Source: an uncultured bacterium
GTDB lineage: Bacteria; Bacillota; Clostridia; Lachnospirales; Lachnospiraceae
DNA length: 32,869 bases
Direction of reading: 5' to 3'
Assembly: GCA_947381965.1 (NCBI GenBank)
Contig: CANCXX010000047.1
Span: forward strand, 1-32,869
Both the position numbers and the translations under genes were made by a program. The first letter of the stretch is position 1; each line of letters opens with the position of its first letter. The notes under the pieces were generated by a model that saw nothing but the letters and a program-made list of their open reading frames with translations, was not told the origin of the DNA and made no database searches. This document shows positions 24,716-32,810 of the stretch, piece by piece.

Positions 24716-26518
24716 ATGAGTAAAGATTTTGCAACATTGATTTGCATGTGGAAGCATATCCAATATATTATGACAAAAAAACAGAGAAGGCAGGCAGGTG
24801 CAATTCTCTTAATGATTATTTTAGGTGCACTATTTGAAACTTTAAGCGTTTCGGCTATATTGCCTTTTATTCAATCTATTTTGAATCCTGAAGAATTAGC
24901 CAATAAGTGGTATATGAATATTATTATACAGACTTTCAATATTAGGAGTTCGTATGGTGTAATATTTATTTGTGGATTCTTGATAGCTGTGGTATATATT
25001 ATTAAAAATATATATTTATTTATTTCTTCGCGTGTTCAATCAAAGTTTCGATGTAGATTTCAAAAAAATTTGTCTACAAAGTTACTTGCATCATATATGA
25101 AAAGACCATATGTATTTTTTTTGGATATTAATAGTGCTGAAATTATGAGAACGTTGACTACAGATGTGTTTGGCGTATTTGAAATACTACAAAATGGGTT
25201 TAAGGTTTTTTCTGAATTTTTTGCGCTTGTATTAATTGGAATTTTTATATTGTATATTGATTTTGTTATGGCAGTGGGGGTTTTGACAATTGCTATTGTA
25301 TGTTTTGTGTGTATTACATGTTTTTTTAAAAAGAAATTGAGCAAAATAGGTGCAAAGCAGAGAGAAGCCAATGCAGAAAGGCAGAAGTGCGCATACCAGG
25401 CGATAAATGGATATAAAGAAGTTCAGGTTATGCAGCGGGCAGAGTGTTTTGTAGAGACATATGAAGAAGCATATGAAGAGCAAAGAAAGATAGAAGTGAC
25501 CTTTGAAACAATAAGCGCATTGCCAGAAAGATTAATAGAATCAATATGTATAGCAGGATTGATTTGTGTAGTTTGCATTCGTTTAGCTATGGGAGTTGAT
25601 GTAGAAAAGTTCGTGCCAGAACTAAGTGCCTTTGCGGTTGCAGCTTTTCGGATTTTGCCCTCTGTTTCTCGAATGACTGGTTATCTAAATAACTTGGTAT
25701 TTTATCGTCCTACGGCAGAAGCAGTTGCAAAAGAATTGTATGAGACTGAAGTGTATGGAAAAATAACTAAAGAAAAAACAAATCGGTTAATTGAAAATAA
25801 TTCAGATACAAAATATCAATTTAAAGAAAAGGTTGAATTATCCAATATTTGTTATAAATATCCACATAGTGAAAATTATGTTTTGAATGGACTGTCTATT
25901 TCAATTGATAAAGGTGATGCAGTTGCTTTTATTGGTGCGTCAGGGGCAGGGAAAACAACATTAGCAGATGTTATTTTAGGATTACTTAATCCTGAAAAGG
26001 GTGCTGCTACAGTTGATGGAATAAATATTGAGGCTATACCCAAAACATGGAGCCAGATTATTGGCTATGTTCCACAAACTGTGTTTTTGGTAGATGATAC
26101 AGTTAGGAACAATATAGCATTTGGAATTAAAAAAAGTAAAATTGATGATATAATGGTATGGAGGGCGCTTGAACAGGCACAATTAAAGGAATTTATTTTA
26201 AGTTTACCAATGGGGCTGGATACAGTGGTTGGAGAGAGAGGAGTTAAGTTTTCAGGTGGGCAGAGGCAGAGAATAGCTATTGCAAGAGCATTATATTGTA
26301 ATCCCTCAATTTTAGTTTTAGATGAGGCCACATCAGCACTTGATAGTGAAACAGAGAATGCTGTTATGGAGTCTATAGAAGCGTTACAGGGGCATAAAAC
26401 ATTAATTATTGTAGCACATCGTCTGACAACAATCAGGAAATGTAATAAAATATATGAAATAGCTGATGGAAGTGCGGTTTTAAGGAAAAAGGAAGAAGTC
26501 TTAGGCGGGGGAATGTGA
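24716..26518 (+). CDS. ABC exporter, PglK/MsbA-like, copy 2
   Basis: Predicted 600-aa half-transporter with the same architecture as the exporter at 6223: membrane domain first, ATPase second. Walker A G-A-S-G-A-G-K-T-T is at 407-415, signature F-S-G-G-Q at 512-516, Walker B ends at Asp536-Glu537, switch His is 568. The ATPase domains of the two copies are nearly superimposable, sharing for instance the 17-residue stretch around the switch His, while the membrane domains are more diverged. It likely flips a related lipid-linked glycan. ATG 24716 has only a weak site in front. The fucose block follows directly, so a fucosylated glycan is a plausible cargo. Confidence 0.85.
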   Translation: MSKDFATLICMWKHIQYIMTKKQRRQAGAILLMIILGALFETLSVSAILPFIQSILNPEELANKWYMNIIIQTFNIRSSYGVIFICGFLIAVVYIIKNIYLFISSRVQSKFRCRFQKNLSTKLLASYMKRPYVFFLDINSAEIMRTLTTDVFGVFEILQNGFKVFSEFFALVLIGIFILYIDFVMAVGVLTIAIVCFVCITCFFKKKLSKIGAKQREANAERQKCAYQAINGYKEVQVMQRAECFVETYEEAYEEQRKIEVTFETISALPERLIESICIAGLICVVCIRLAMGVDVEKFVPELSAFAVAAFRILPSVSRMTGYLNNLVFYRPTAEAVAKELYETEVYGKITKEKTNRLIENNSDTKYQFKEKVELSNICYKYPHSENYVLNGLSISIDKGDAVAFIGASGAGKTTLADVILGLLNPEKGAATVDGINIEAIPKTWSQIIGYVPQTVFLVDDTVRNNIAFGIKKSKIDDIMVWRALEQAQLKEFILSLPMGLDTVVGERGVKFSGGQRQRIAIARALYCNPSILVLDEATSALDSETENAVMESIEALQGHKTLIIVAHRLTTIRKCNKIYEIADGSAVLRKKEEVLGGGM

Positions 26519-26523
26519 GAAAA

Positions 26524-27396
26524 ATGATTATTGTAAATATACAGGGACGTTTGGGAAATCAGATGTTTGGCATTGCATTATATAAGCAGTTGCTAAAAAT
26601 GGGAAAAGATGTCTATGTAGATTTGTCATATAATAGATCAAGAAAAAAAAAGGAAAGAGCTGCATTTGCCATAGAACCTAATATAGGTCTTTTTGACTTC
26701 AATTATAAGGTAATTGATGATGAAACTGCCCTAGAATATTTAAGAGACAGGGAAAATAGAACGTTAATAAAAAGATGGGAATATCGTATTTTCCCACAAA
26801 GATGTAAATGCTATGAAGAAAAGGCAACAGCGGTATATGATAAAAACGTATTTAGACTTGATGATGTATATTTGAATGGTTATTGGCAATCAGAAAAATA
26901 CTTTTTAGATGCAGCAGATGAAGTGAGGAAGATGTATCAGTTTCCAGATTTATTTAGTGACTATCAAAAAAGAATGCTCGGAAAAATAGAAGAGACAGAG
27001 TCAGTTTCGCTTCATATCAGACGTGGGGACTATTTAAACTTTCCAGAAATATACGGAACAGTTACATTGGATTATTATAAAAGAGCAATGGCTTATTTAC
27101 AAGAAAGAAAAGAAAATATACACTTTTACGTTTTTTCTAATGATGTTTTATGGGCAAAAAGAAACTTTGTTGGAGATGATATTACTGTTATAGAAGAGAA
27201 TAATGAGTTAATTACAAGCAATCTGGACATGCATCTTATGAAAAGTTGTAAGGATAATATTATAGCAAATAGTAGTTTTAGTTGGTGGGCAGCCTGGTTA
27301 AATAGCCATGAGAAAAAGACAATAATTGCGCCTAAAGCATGGGAAGTTAATAATTCAACGAAGGACATATGGTGTAAAGGTTGGGTCAAATTATAA
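26524..27396 (+). CDS. GT11 alpha-1,2-fucosyltransferase family protein
   Basis: Predicted 290-aa glycosyltransferase of family GT11. Signatures: I-Q-G-R-L-G-N-Q-M-F at the N-terminus, L-N-G-Y-W-Q-S-E-K-Y-F in the middle, the donor-binding H-I-R-R-G-D-Y (164-170), and S-S-F-S-W-W-A-A-W-L near the end. Bacterial members such as FutC and WbsJ transfer fucose from GDP-fucose in alpha-1,2 linkage to galactose-type acceptors. The following gene makes GDP-fucose, which supports this. ATG 26524 puts the first strand at the N-terminus as usual for the family; GTG 26515 overlaps the previous stop (GTGA) and would add three residues. An A9 run lies at 26643-26651, in frame here. Confidence 0.9.
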   Translation: MIIVNIQGRLGNQMFGIALYKQLLKMGKDVYVDLSYNRSRKKKERAAFAIEPNIGLFDFNYKVIDDETALEYLRDRENRTLIKRWEYRIFPQRCKCYEEKATAVYDKNVFRLDDVYLNGYWQSEKYFLDAADEVRKMYQFPDLFSDYQKRMLGKIEETESVSLHIRRGDYLNFPEIYGTVTLDYYKRAMAYLQERKENIHFYVFSNDVLWAKRNFVGDDITVIEENNELITSNLDMHLMKSCKDNIIANSSFSWWAAWLNSHEKKTIIAPKAWEVNNSTKDIWCKGWVKL

Positions 27397-27406
27397 GGAG
27401 AGGGAA

Positions 27407-28375
27407 ATGCTAGAAAATAAAAAGATAATTGTTACTGGAGGAGCTGGTTTTTTAGGAAGACACATTGTAAAGCGGTTAGAACATCAAGGAAATCAAGTTT
27501 TTGTTCCAAGAAGTGTGGAATATAATTTAGAAAATAAAGAAGCTACAGAGAAAATGTTTGAAAAGTATCTTTTATATGGGGGGCATATTGATATTTTGAT
27601 TCATGCTGCAACAGATATTGGAGGGATAGGATATAGTAACTCTCATTCTGCTTCACAATTTTACAGCAACACTTTAATAAATTTAAATACAGTACATGGC
27701 GCTTATAAATATGGTGTTGAAAAGTTTGTAGGAATTGGGTCTGTATGTGAATATCCAGCGGTAACTCCATGTCCTTTTAAGGAGGAAGAATTGTGGAATG
27801 GTTATCCAGTAGAAAGTAATGATGCTTATGGATTGACGAAAAGAATGCTACTGGCTCAATGTGTAGCATATGAAAGACAATATGGATTTCGGTTCATACA
27901 TTTGTTGCCAGTAAATATGTATGGGCCTGGTGATAATTTTGATTTGGAGAATTCCCATGTTATTCCCGCTTTAATAAGAAAAATAGCTTATGCTATTGAC
28001 CATAATAGTGACGTGGTTGAAGTATGGGGAACAGGATTTGAAAGCAGGGAATTTGTTTATATTGAGGATGTGGCAGAAGCAGTAATTTTAGCATCAGAAA
28101 GATATGAATCATCTGCTCCTGTTAATATTGGCAGTGGGAAAGAAATTCGGATGAATGAGCTTGCTGAAATTTTAAAAGATTTGATGGGATATAAGGGGAC
28201 GTTTAAGTATCTTAATAATGGTCTAGGGGGACAAGTGCGAAGGCTATTGGATGTGAGCAAAGCTGAACAAGAATTTGGATTTAAGGCAAAAACAAACTTT
28301 TATGAGGGGCTTGAAAAAACAATCAGGGCATTTTATGATAATCGTGAAAAAATAGAGAATGGTGATTGTAAATGA
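27407..28375 (+). CDS. fcl: GDP-L-fucose synthase (GDP-4-keto-6-deoxymannose epimerase/reductase)
   Basis: Predicted 322-aa extended short-chain dehydrogenase. The Rossmann signature G-G-A-G-F-L-G is at 11-17. Ser112, Cys114, Tyr141, Lys145 and His184 all sit at the spacing of the E. coli Fcl residues Ser107, Cys109, Tyr136, Lys140 and His179, including the Cys/His acid-base pair needed for double epimerisation. The phrases N-M-Y-G-P-G-D-N-F and H-V-I-P-A-L-I are as in Fcl. It converts GDP-4-keto-6-deoxymannose to GDP-L-fucose with NADPH. The GDP-mannose 4,6-dehydratase that should precede it is not in the window. Strong AAGGAG (27395-27400) precedes ATG 27407; fucosyltransferase genes flank it on both sides. 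Confidence 0.88.
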   Translation: MLENKKIIVTGGAGFLGRHIVKRLEHQGNQVFVPRSVEYNLENKEATEKMFEKYLLYGGHIDILIHAATDIGGIGYSNSHSASQFYSNTLINLNTVHGAYKYGVEKFVGIGSVCEYPAVTPCPFKEEELWNGYPVESNDAYGLTKRMLLAQCVAYERQYGFRFIHLLPVNMYGPGDNFDLENSHVIPALIRKIAYAIDHNSDVVEVWGTGFESREFVYIEDVAEAVILASERYESSAPVNIGSGKEIRMNELAEILKDLMGYKGTFKYLNNGLGGQVRRLLDVSKAEQEFGFKAKTNFYEGLEKTIRAFYDNREKIENGDCK

Positions 28376-29424
28376 ATCAAAGTAAAAAATATTTAATTGT
28401 AAAAGGAACCTGTGGGCTTGGAAACCGTCTAATGACTCTTGCGAATGCTTTGGAGTATTGCGAAAAAACTGGAAGAACAATTTCAGTGGATTGGAGTGAT
28501 GGCATGTTTTCGCCAAAAGGTGAGAATGCTTTTACAAAATATTTCGTATTGAGAGGATGTAAATGGGAAAGTAATTTTAAAGTAGACAATAACTATAATG
28601 GAACTTTGTATCCGGATGTTGCAAGAAATTTACCAGATACTTTTGAGTTGGATGAATATTTTCATACATGTTCAGCAAATAAGAAGGGAAGTAAATTGCT
28701 CTCAAGGCTAATTCATTTTGGTAGCGGAGTTGCGCATACACTTTTAAGTGAAGATTGTTTTAAATATTATTTTGTTCTTTGGAACCACTGGGAGTTATTA
28801 GAGAGCCATAGAGATCTTAGAAGTCCTAAATTAGGAGGAAATATGTTTTGCCTTGGAGGAGATTTACCGCTTTCAAGGCGGGAAGATATTGTTTATTTTG
28901 GAGATTTCTGCCCAAGCTACCAACCTAAGTATTTAAGGGATAAAATTTTTTTAAAAGATGATTTAAGAAATGAAATAGATATATTTGCTAAAGAAAATAA
29001 TATAAGAGATAAAACGTTAGGTTTGCATATCCGTTGTACCGATAAAAACTTTAAGGAAAATTTGCAAAAAATTTTTTATGTAGCTGACAATTATATAAAT
29101 AAGTATAAACTAAAAAATATTTTTTTATCAACAGACCAATATGAAATTATAAAACATGCAACGAAATTTTTTGGAAGTAAGCTAGTTTTATATAACAAGT
29201 ACTTGCCACACCTGGAAAATGGAGGAAAGTATGGAATACACACATGGGCTTTGGGACAAGAGGATGAACAGCTAAAAGTCCAAATGTATCATGATGCTCT
29301 AATGGAAATGTATTTGTTAGCTGAGACAGAATATCTTTTGTATCAGGGTAATTCAACTTTTAGTAGTGTAAGCTGTGATATAAGTAAGTCTGAAATGTGT
29401 TTTGATTGGCAAAAATGTCTGTAA
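28372..29424 (+). CDS. NodZ/GT23-like putative fucosyltransferase
   Basis: Predicted 350-aa protein starting at ATG 28372, which overlaps the stop of the GDP-fucose synthase gene (ATGA). It opens with G-L-G-N-R-L-M-T-L-A-N-A-L, the donor-side loop seen in NodZ-like and related GDP-fucose transferases, and has L-G-L-H-I-R-C-T-D (His219, Arg221), matching the H-x-R motif that binds GDP-fucose in the alpha-1,6- and O-fucosyltransferase superfamily. F-L-S-T-D-Q follows, as in that group. A second fucosyltransferase next to the GT11 gene suggests two different fucose linkages or acceptors. Assignment to GT23 is tentative; a distinct family of the same superfamily is possible. Confidence 0.65.
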   Translation: MNQSKKYLIVKGTCGLGNRLMTLANALEYCEKTGRTISVDWSDGMFSPKGENAFTKYFVLRGCKWESNFKVDNNYNGTLYPDVARNLPDTFELDEYFHTCSANKKGSKLLSRLIHFGSGVAHTLLSEDCFKYYFVLWNHWELLESHRDLRSPKLGGNMFCLGGDLPLSRREDIVYFGDFCPSYQPKYLRDKIFLKDDLRNEIDIFAKENNIRDKTLGLHIRCTDKNFKENLQKIFYVADNYINKYKLKNIFLSTDQYEIIKHATKFFGSKLVLYNKYLPHLENGGKYGIHTWALGQEDEQLKVQMYHDALMEMYLLAETEYLLYQGNSTFSSVSCDISKSEMCFDWQKCL

Positions 29425-29509
29425 TTATTAGAAGCAATAAGGAAAAAATTATATAAGGAAGGAAACAGGATAGAATACTTTTTCTAATTTTATTTGGAAG
29501 AGGTATTTT

Positions 29510-30559
29510 GTGGTTATTGGAAAAAATATGATATATGCACCAATTATAATTCCAACTTTAAATAGATATGAACACTTGAAAAGATGTATTGAATCTTTGC
29601 AAAAAAATGAATGGGCGAAATACACTGAATTATATATTTCGGTAGATTATCCACCTAAGGAAGTTTATTGGGAAGGATATAAAAAGGTTAAGAGGTATCT
29701 TGATACAGGAATAAAAGGATTTAAGAAGTTTAATTTGTTCTATCAAAACAGTAATTTAGGGCCATATAAAAATTCTTTATTTTTAAAAAAAATTGTTTTT
29801 AAAAAATATGACAGATTTATTATTACAGAAGATGATAATGAATTCTCACCATGCTTTATTGAATATATGGATAAAGGATTGGAAATATTTGAGAGTGATC
29901 CAAACATAATGTTGATATGTGGACATAATGCAGATAAAAACTGGAATGCAAATGGAGGGAATGTATTAAAGCTATCATCATTACAATATTATTATGGTAC
30001 TGGGTTTTGGTATCATAAATGGGTAAAACTGAATGAAGGAGTTAATATTAAATTATTTAATTCTATTGGACGTAATCCTTATTATATATGGAAGCTTTAT
30101 TATAACAGCAGAAATATGCTTTGGTGGTACGTACATCGTTATCTTTGTGAGCCATATAATGCAATGTTTGATGAAAATGGAAATTTGATACCTATTGATA
30201 TAAATAACAATATATTTTGCATTATAAAAAATAAGTATATGATTGTTCCAGTTAAATCAATGGTTAGGAATCATGGCAGGGATGGGAGCGGAGTAAATGC
30301 TGGGACGGATAATGGTTATGACCCTATAAAGATAGATATAGATTCCCATAATAATTTTGAATATTGTATACCAGCTGACTTTAAGTTAAATAAGGATAAC
30401 AGGCTCATACAGGCAGGTATAGATGGAAAAATAAAGTTTAAGGATAATTTTAAGGTACTTCAAAACTTAGTATTAAGGGAAGCCTTGGGGGACAAAGGGT
30501 ATCATAAGTTTCTGCAAATACAAAATAAATATAGAGAAAAAAAAGTACGGAGAAAATAA
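29510..30559 (+). CDS. GT-A-like glycosyltransferase with EDD motif, copy 2
   Basis: Predicted 349-aa relative of the protein at 17260: same opening (Y-A-P-I-I-I-P-T-L-N-R-Y), same T-E-D-D-N-E-F-S (Glu107-Asp108-Asp109) and same D-G-S-G-V-N. The middle differs clearly (W-Y-H-K-W in place of F-W-K-E-K-Y), so acceptor or donor may differ. The C-terminus is 20-30 residues longer and basic. GTG 29510 has AGAGG at 29498-29502, whereas ATG 29528 matches the start of the paralogue; the true start is undecided. The 85-base gap upstream has no convincing promoter, but it is the largest break in the right half of the operon. Confidence 0.72.
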   Translation: MVIGKNMIYAPIIIPTLNRYEHLKRCIESLQKNEWAKYTELYISVDYPPKEVYWEGYKKVKRYLDTGIKGFKKFNLFYQNSNLGPYKNSLFLKKIVFKKYDRFIITEDDNEFSPCFIEYMDKGLEIFESDPNIMLICGHNADKNWNANGGNVLKLSSLQYYYGTGFWYHKWVKLNEGVNIKLFNSIGRNPYYIWKLYYNSRNMLWWYVHRYLCEPYNAMFDENGNLIPIDINNNIFCIIKNKYMIVPVKSMVRNHGRDGSGVNAGTDNGYDPIKIDIDSHNNFEYCIPADFKLNKDNRLIQAGIDGKIKFKDNFKVLQNLVLREALGDKGYHKFLQIQNKYREKKVRRK

Positions 30560-30563
30560 GCGG

Positions 30564-31673
30564 ATGAAAAGAATTTTGGTAGCACGTTCTTCTATGCCAG
30601 CTTTAAGTGAATATGTAGATGAAATTAGAAGTCTATGGGATTCCCATTGGCTTACTAATATGGGAGAAAAACATGAACAATTTGCAAAGGAATTGAAAGA
30701 TTATCTTTCAGTGCCGTATATTTCCTTATTCTGTAATGGGCATATGGGATTGGAACTATTAATTCAGGCAATGGATTTTCCAGCAGGCAGTGAAATTATT
30801 ACAACTCCCTTTACTTTTGCATCCACTACACATGCAATTGTAAGAAATAATCTTGTTCCGGTTTTTTGTGATATTAGAGAGGATAATTTTACAATAGATT
30901 CTTGTAAAATAGAAGAATGTATTACGGAAAAAACAGTGGCAATTCTTCCTGTACATGTATACGGAAATGTTTGTGATGTTGAAGGAATTGAAAGAATAGC
31001 GATTAAATATGGTTTGAAGGTTTTATATGATGCAGCGCATGCTTTTGGAGTAAGATATAAAGAAAAAGGAATTGGAAATTATGGAGATGCATCAATGTTT
31101 AGTTTCCATGCGACTAAAGTTTTTAATTCAATTGAAGGTGGAGGTGTTACATTTAAAGAAGAAAGGATTGGAAAAAGATTATATCAATTAAAAAATTTTG
31201 GTATTCGCTCTGAAGAAATTATAGATGCAGTTGGTGCAAATGGAAAAATGAATGAATTTGTTGCTGCCATGGGTATATGTAATCTACGACATATAGATGA
31301 AGAAATAGAAAAAAGAAAGCATGTATATGAAAGATATGTAAAAAATTTAAAAGGTGTGAATGGAATTAAAATACCTATACAAAATACGGACGTATTGCCA
31401 AATTTTGCGTATTTTCCTATAGTTTTTGAAGGATATAGGTTTGACAGAAATGAAATATATGAGAGTTTAAGAAATGAAAATATATATGTTCGAAAGTATT
31501 TTTATCCCTTGACAAATGAATTTGAGTGTTATAAGAAATTGTTTGATACGAAACAAATACCTATAGCGCATAATATTTCAAACCATGTGTTAACATTACC
31601 GATGTATGCGGATTTAGATTTTACAGATGTAGATAAAATATGTGATATTATATTAGGTAAGGGGAGGGCATAA
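30564..31673 (+). CDS. VioA/FdtB-like sugar nucleotide aminotransferase
   Basis: Predicted 369-aa DegT/DnrJ-family PLP aminotransferase. The Schiff-base Lys185 lies in F-S-F-H-A-T-K, Asp156 in V-L-Y-D-A-A-H-A-F-G, followed by E-G-G-G-V. The W-L-T-N-M-G entry, the H-V-Y-G-N segment and the F-H-A-T-K-V-F motif are as in VioA-type dTDP-4-amino-4,6-dideoxyglucose transaminases and the related FdtB/QdtB enzymes. Product would be dTDP-Qui4N or a 3-amino analogue; the dTDP-4-keto-6-deoxyglucose supply (RmlA/RmlB) and a matching acyltransferase are not in the window. CGGAG at 30548-30552 precedes ATG 30564. It lies between the EDD-glycosyltransferase and GT4 copies, as does the aminotransferase at 18780. 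Confidence 0.82.
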   Translation: MKRILVARSSMPALSEYVDEIRSLWDSHWLTNMGEKHEQFAKELKDYLSVPYISLFCNGHMGLELLIQAMDFPAGSEIITTPFTFASTTHAIVRNNLVPVFCDIREDNFTIDSCKIEECITEKTVAILPVHVYGNVCDVEGIERIAIKYGLKVLYDAAHAFGVRYKEKGIGNYGDASMFSFHATKVFNSIEGGGVTFKEERIGKRLYQLKNFGIRSEEIIDAVGANGKMNEFVAAMGICNLRHIDEEIEKRKHVYERYVKNLKGVNGIKIPIQNTDVLPNFAYFPIVFEGYRFDRNEIYESLRNENIYVRKYFYPLTNEFECYKKLFDTKQIPIAHNISNHVLTLPMYADLDFTDVDKICDIILGKGRA

Positions 31674-31681
31674 GGGAAGAA

Positions 31682-32810
31682 ATGAATGTATTAATGGTGC
31701 CAAGTTGGTATGCAAAAGATGAAAATGGGAAGTTTCTAAGTGGAAGATTTCATTATGAGCAGGCATTGAATTTACAGAAATACTGCAATATAGCGGTATT
31801 TTATCCATTTGACCAGAGAATGGAAGAGAACTTTGCTGGAAAAGAAGAGGGGGGGGGTGTTGACCTGGCGTAGTAAGTCCTGGCAGCGAAAACGAATAAA
31901 AAGTAATATACAGCTTTGTAAATCATTTCATAAAGTTGTAAAGCTTTTTAAGCCAGATATATGTTTTGTTCAGGTTGCAAGTGAAGCAGGTAGAAGTATG
32001 GCTGCACTATGTAAAATACTTTCAATACCAATAGTTTTAGCAGAGCATTCAAGCCCGGAAGCATTGGGATTGGTAGAGGGAGGTAAGAAAAAAGACTATT
32101 TATTACTGAAGTTCGTTTATAGTCAATGTGCCTATGTAACATGTGTTTCACAGAACCTAACAGATACTTTAATAAGCTATTATCCGAAATTGAAGCCTAA
32201 AACCATTTATAATGGAATACAGCCAGTTTCAATATACACTAAATCGGAAAAACGTTATAGAGTTGATAACATGATAAATATAGTTATTGTAGGTGGTTTT
32301 TATAATATGACGGTAAAAGGTTATCAATATTTATTGCCTGCAGTAAAGGAAATGATTAAGAAGGGCTATCACATTGTATTGCATATATGTGGTGGTGGAA
32401 CATATAAAGAATATTATGAAAATTTGGCAGAAAAATTAGATATTATGCAACAATGTTTATTCTATGGACAGTGTCAAAGAGAAAAAGTATATGAAATAGT
32501 TAGTCAAATGGATTTTTTTGTTTCGGCAAGCCTGTTTGAAAGTGGAGGAATGGCGGCACAGGAAGCTATGCTATTAGGAAAGCCAGTATTGGCTACGAGA
32601 TCTGGGGGAGTCAGTTCACTGATTAGAGAGGAGACAGGTATTATAGTTGAAGCAGGAAATATAGAATCATTAGCTGATGGAATGATCAAAATGATAAAAA
32701 TATATAAAAAATTTGACACAGAAAAAATTAAGAAATATGCAGAAGATAATTTTTTGATAGATAACATTACAAAAAAATATATGAAAATTTTTGAACGGAT
32801 ATTACAATAA
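31682..32810 (+). pseudogene. GT4 family glycosyltransferase, copy 2, frame broken at a G9 tract (possibly phase-off)
   Basis: The first frame from ATG 31682 encodes N-V-L-M-V-P-S-W-Y and runs 63 residues to a stop at 31871-31873. The rest of the protein continues in the +1 frame to 32810, including I-V-L-A-E-H-S-S, I-Y-N-G and the E-x7-E signature (E-S-G-G-M-A-A-Q-E). The switch falls at nine consecutive G (31849-31857). With eight G the two halves join into a 375-aa protein that aligns without a gap to the intact copy at 20802 across the junction. Eleven G would also restore the frame. As written, only a short non-catalytic peptide is made unless the ribosome or polymerase slips. A sequencing indel must be excluded. 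A downstream frame from TTG 31809 is unlikely to be a real start. Confidence 0.85.
31849..31857 (+). repeat. Poly-G tract (G9), candidate contingency locus
   Basis: Nine G in a row inside an AT-rich coding region, 167 bases after the start codon. The intact paralogue has only five G at the matching place. Tract length sets whether the glycosyltransferase reads through (G8 on; G9 off, as here; G10 off; G11 on). This is the arrangement of slipped-strand phase-variable genes such as those of Campylobacter. Confidence 0.8.

Noticed and set aside
29425-29509. Promoter in the gap before the second EDD-glycosyltransferase
   Set aside because: TATAAG at 29452-29457 has no acceptable -35 box at 16-18 bases.
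31809-32810. Independent gene starting at TTG 31809
   Set aside because: The start has no ribosome binding site and the first 14 residues do not match the family; the frame is better explained as the second part of the broken GT4 gene.
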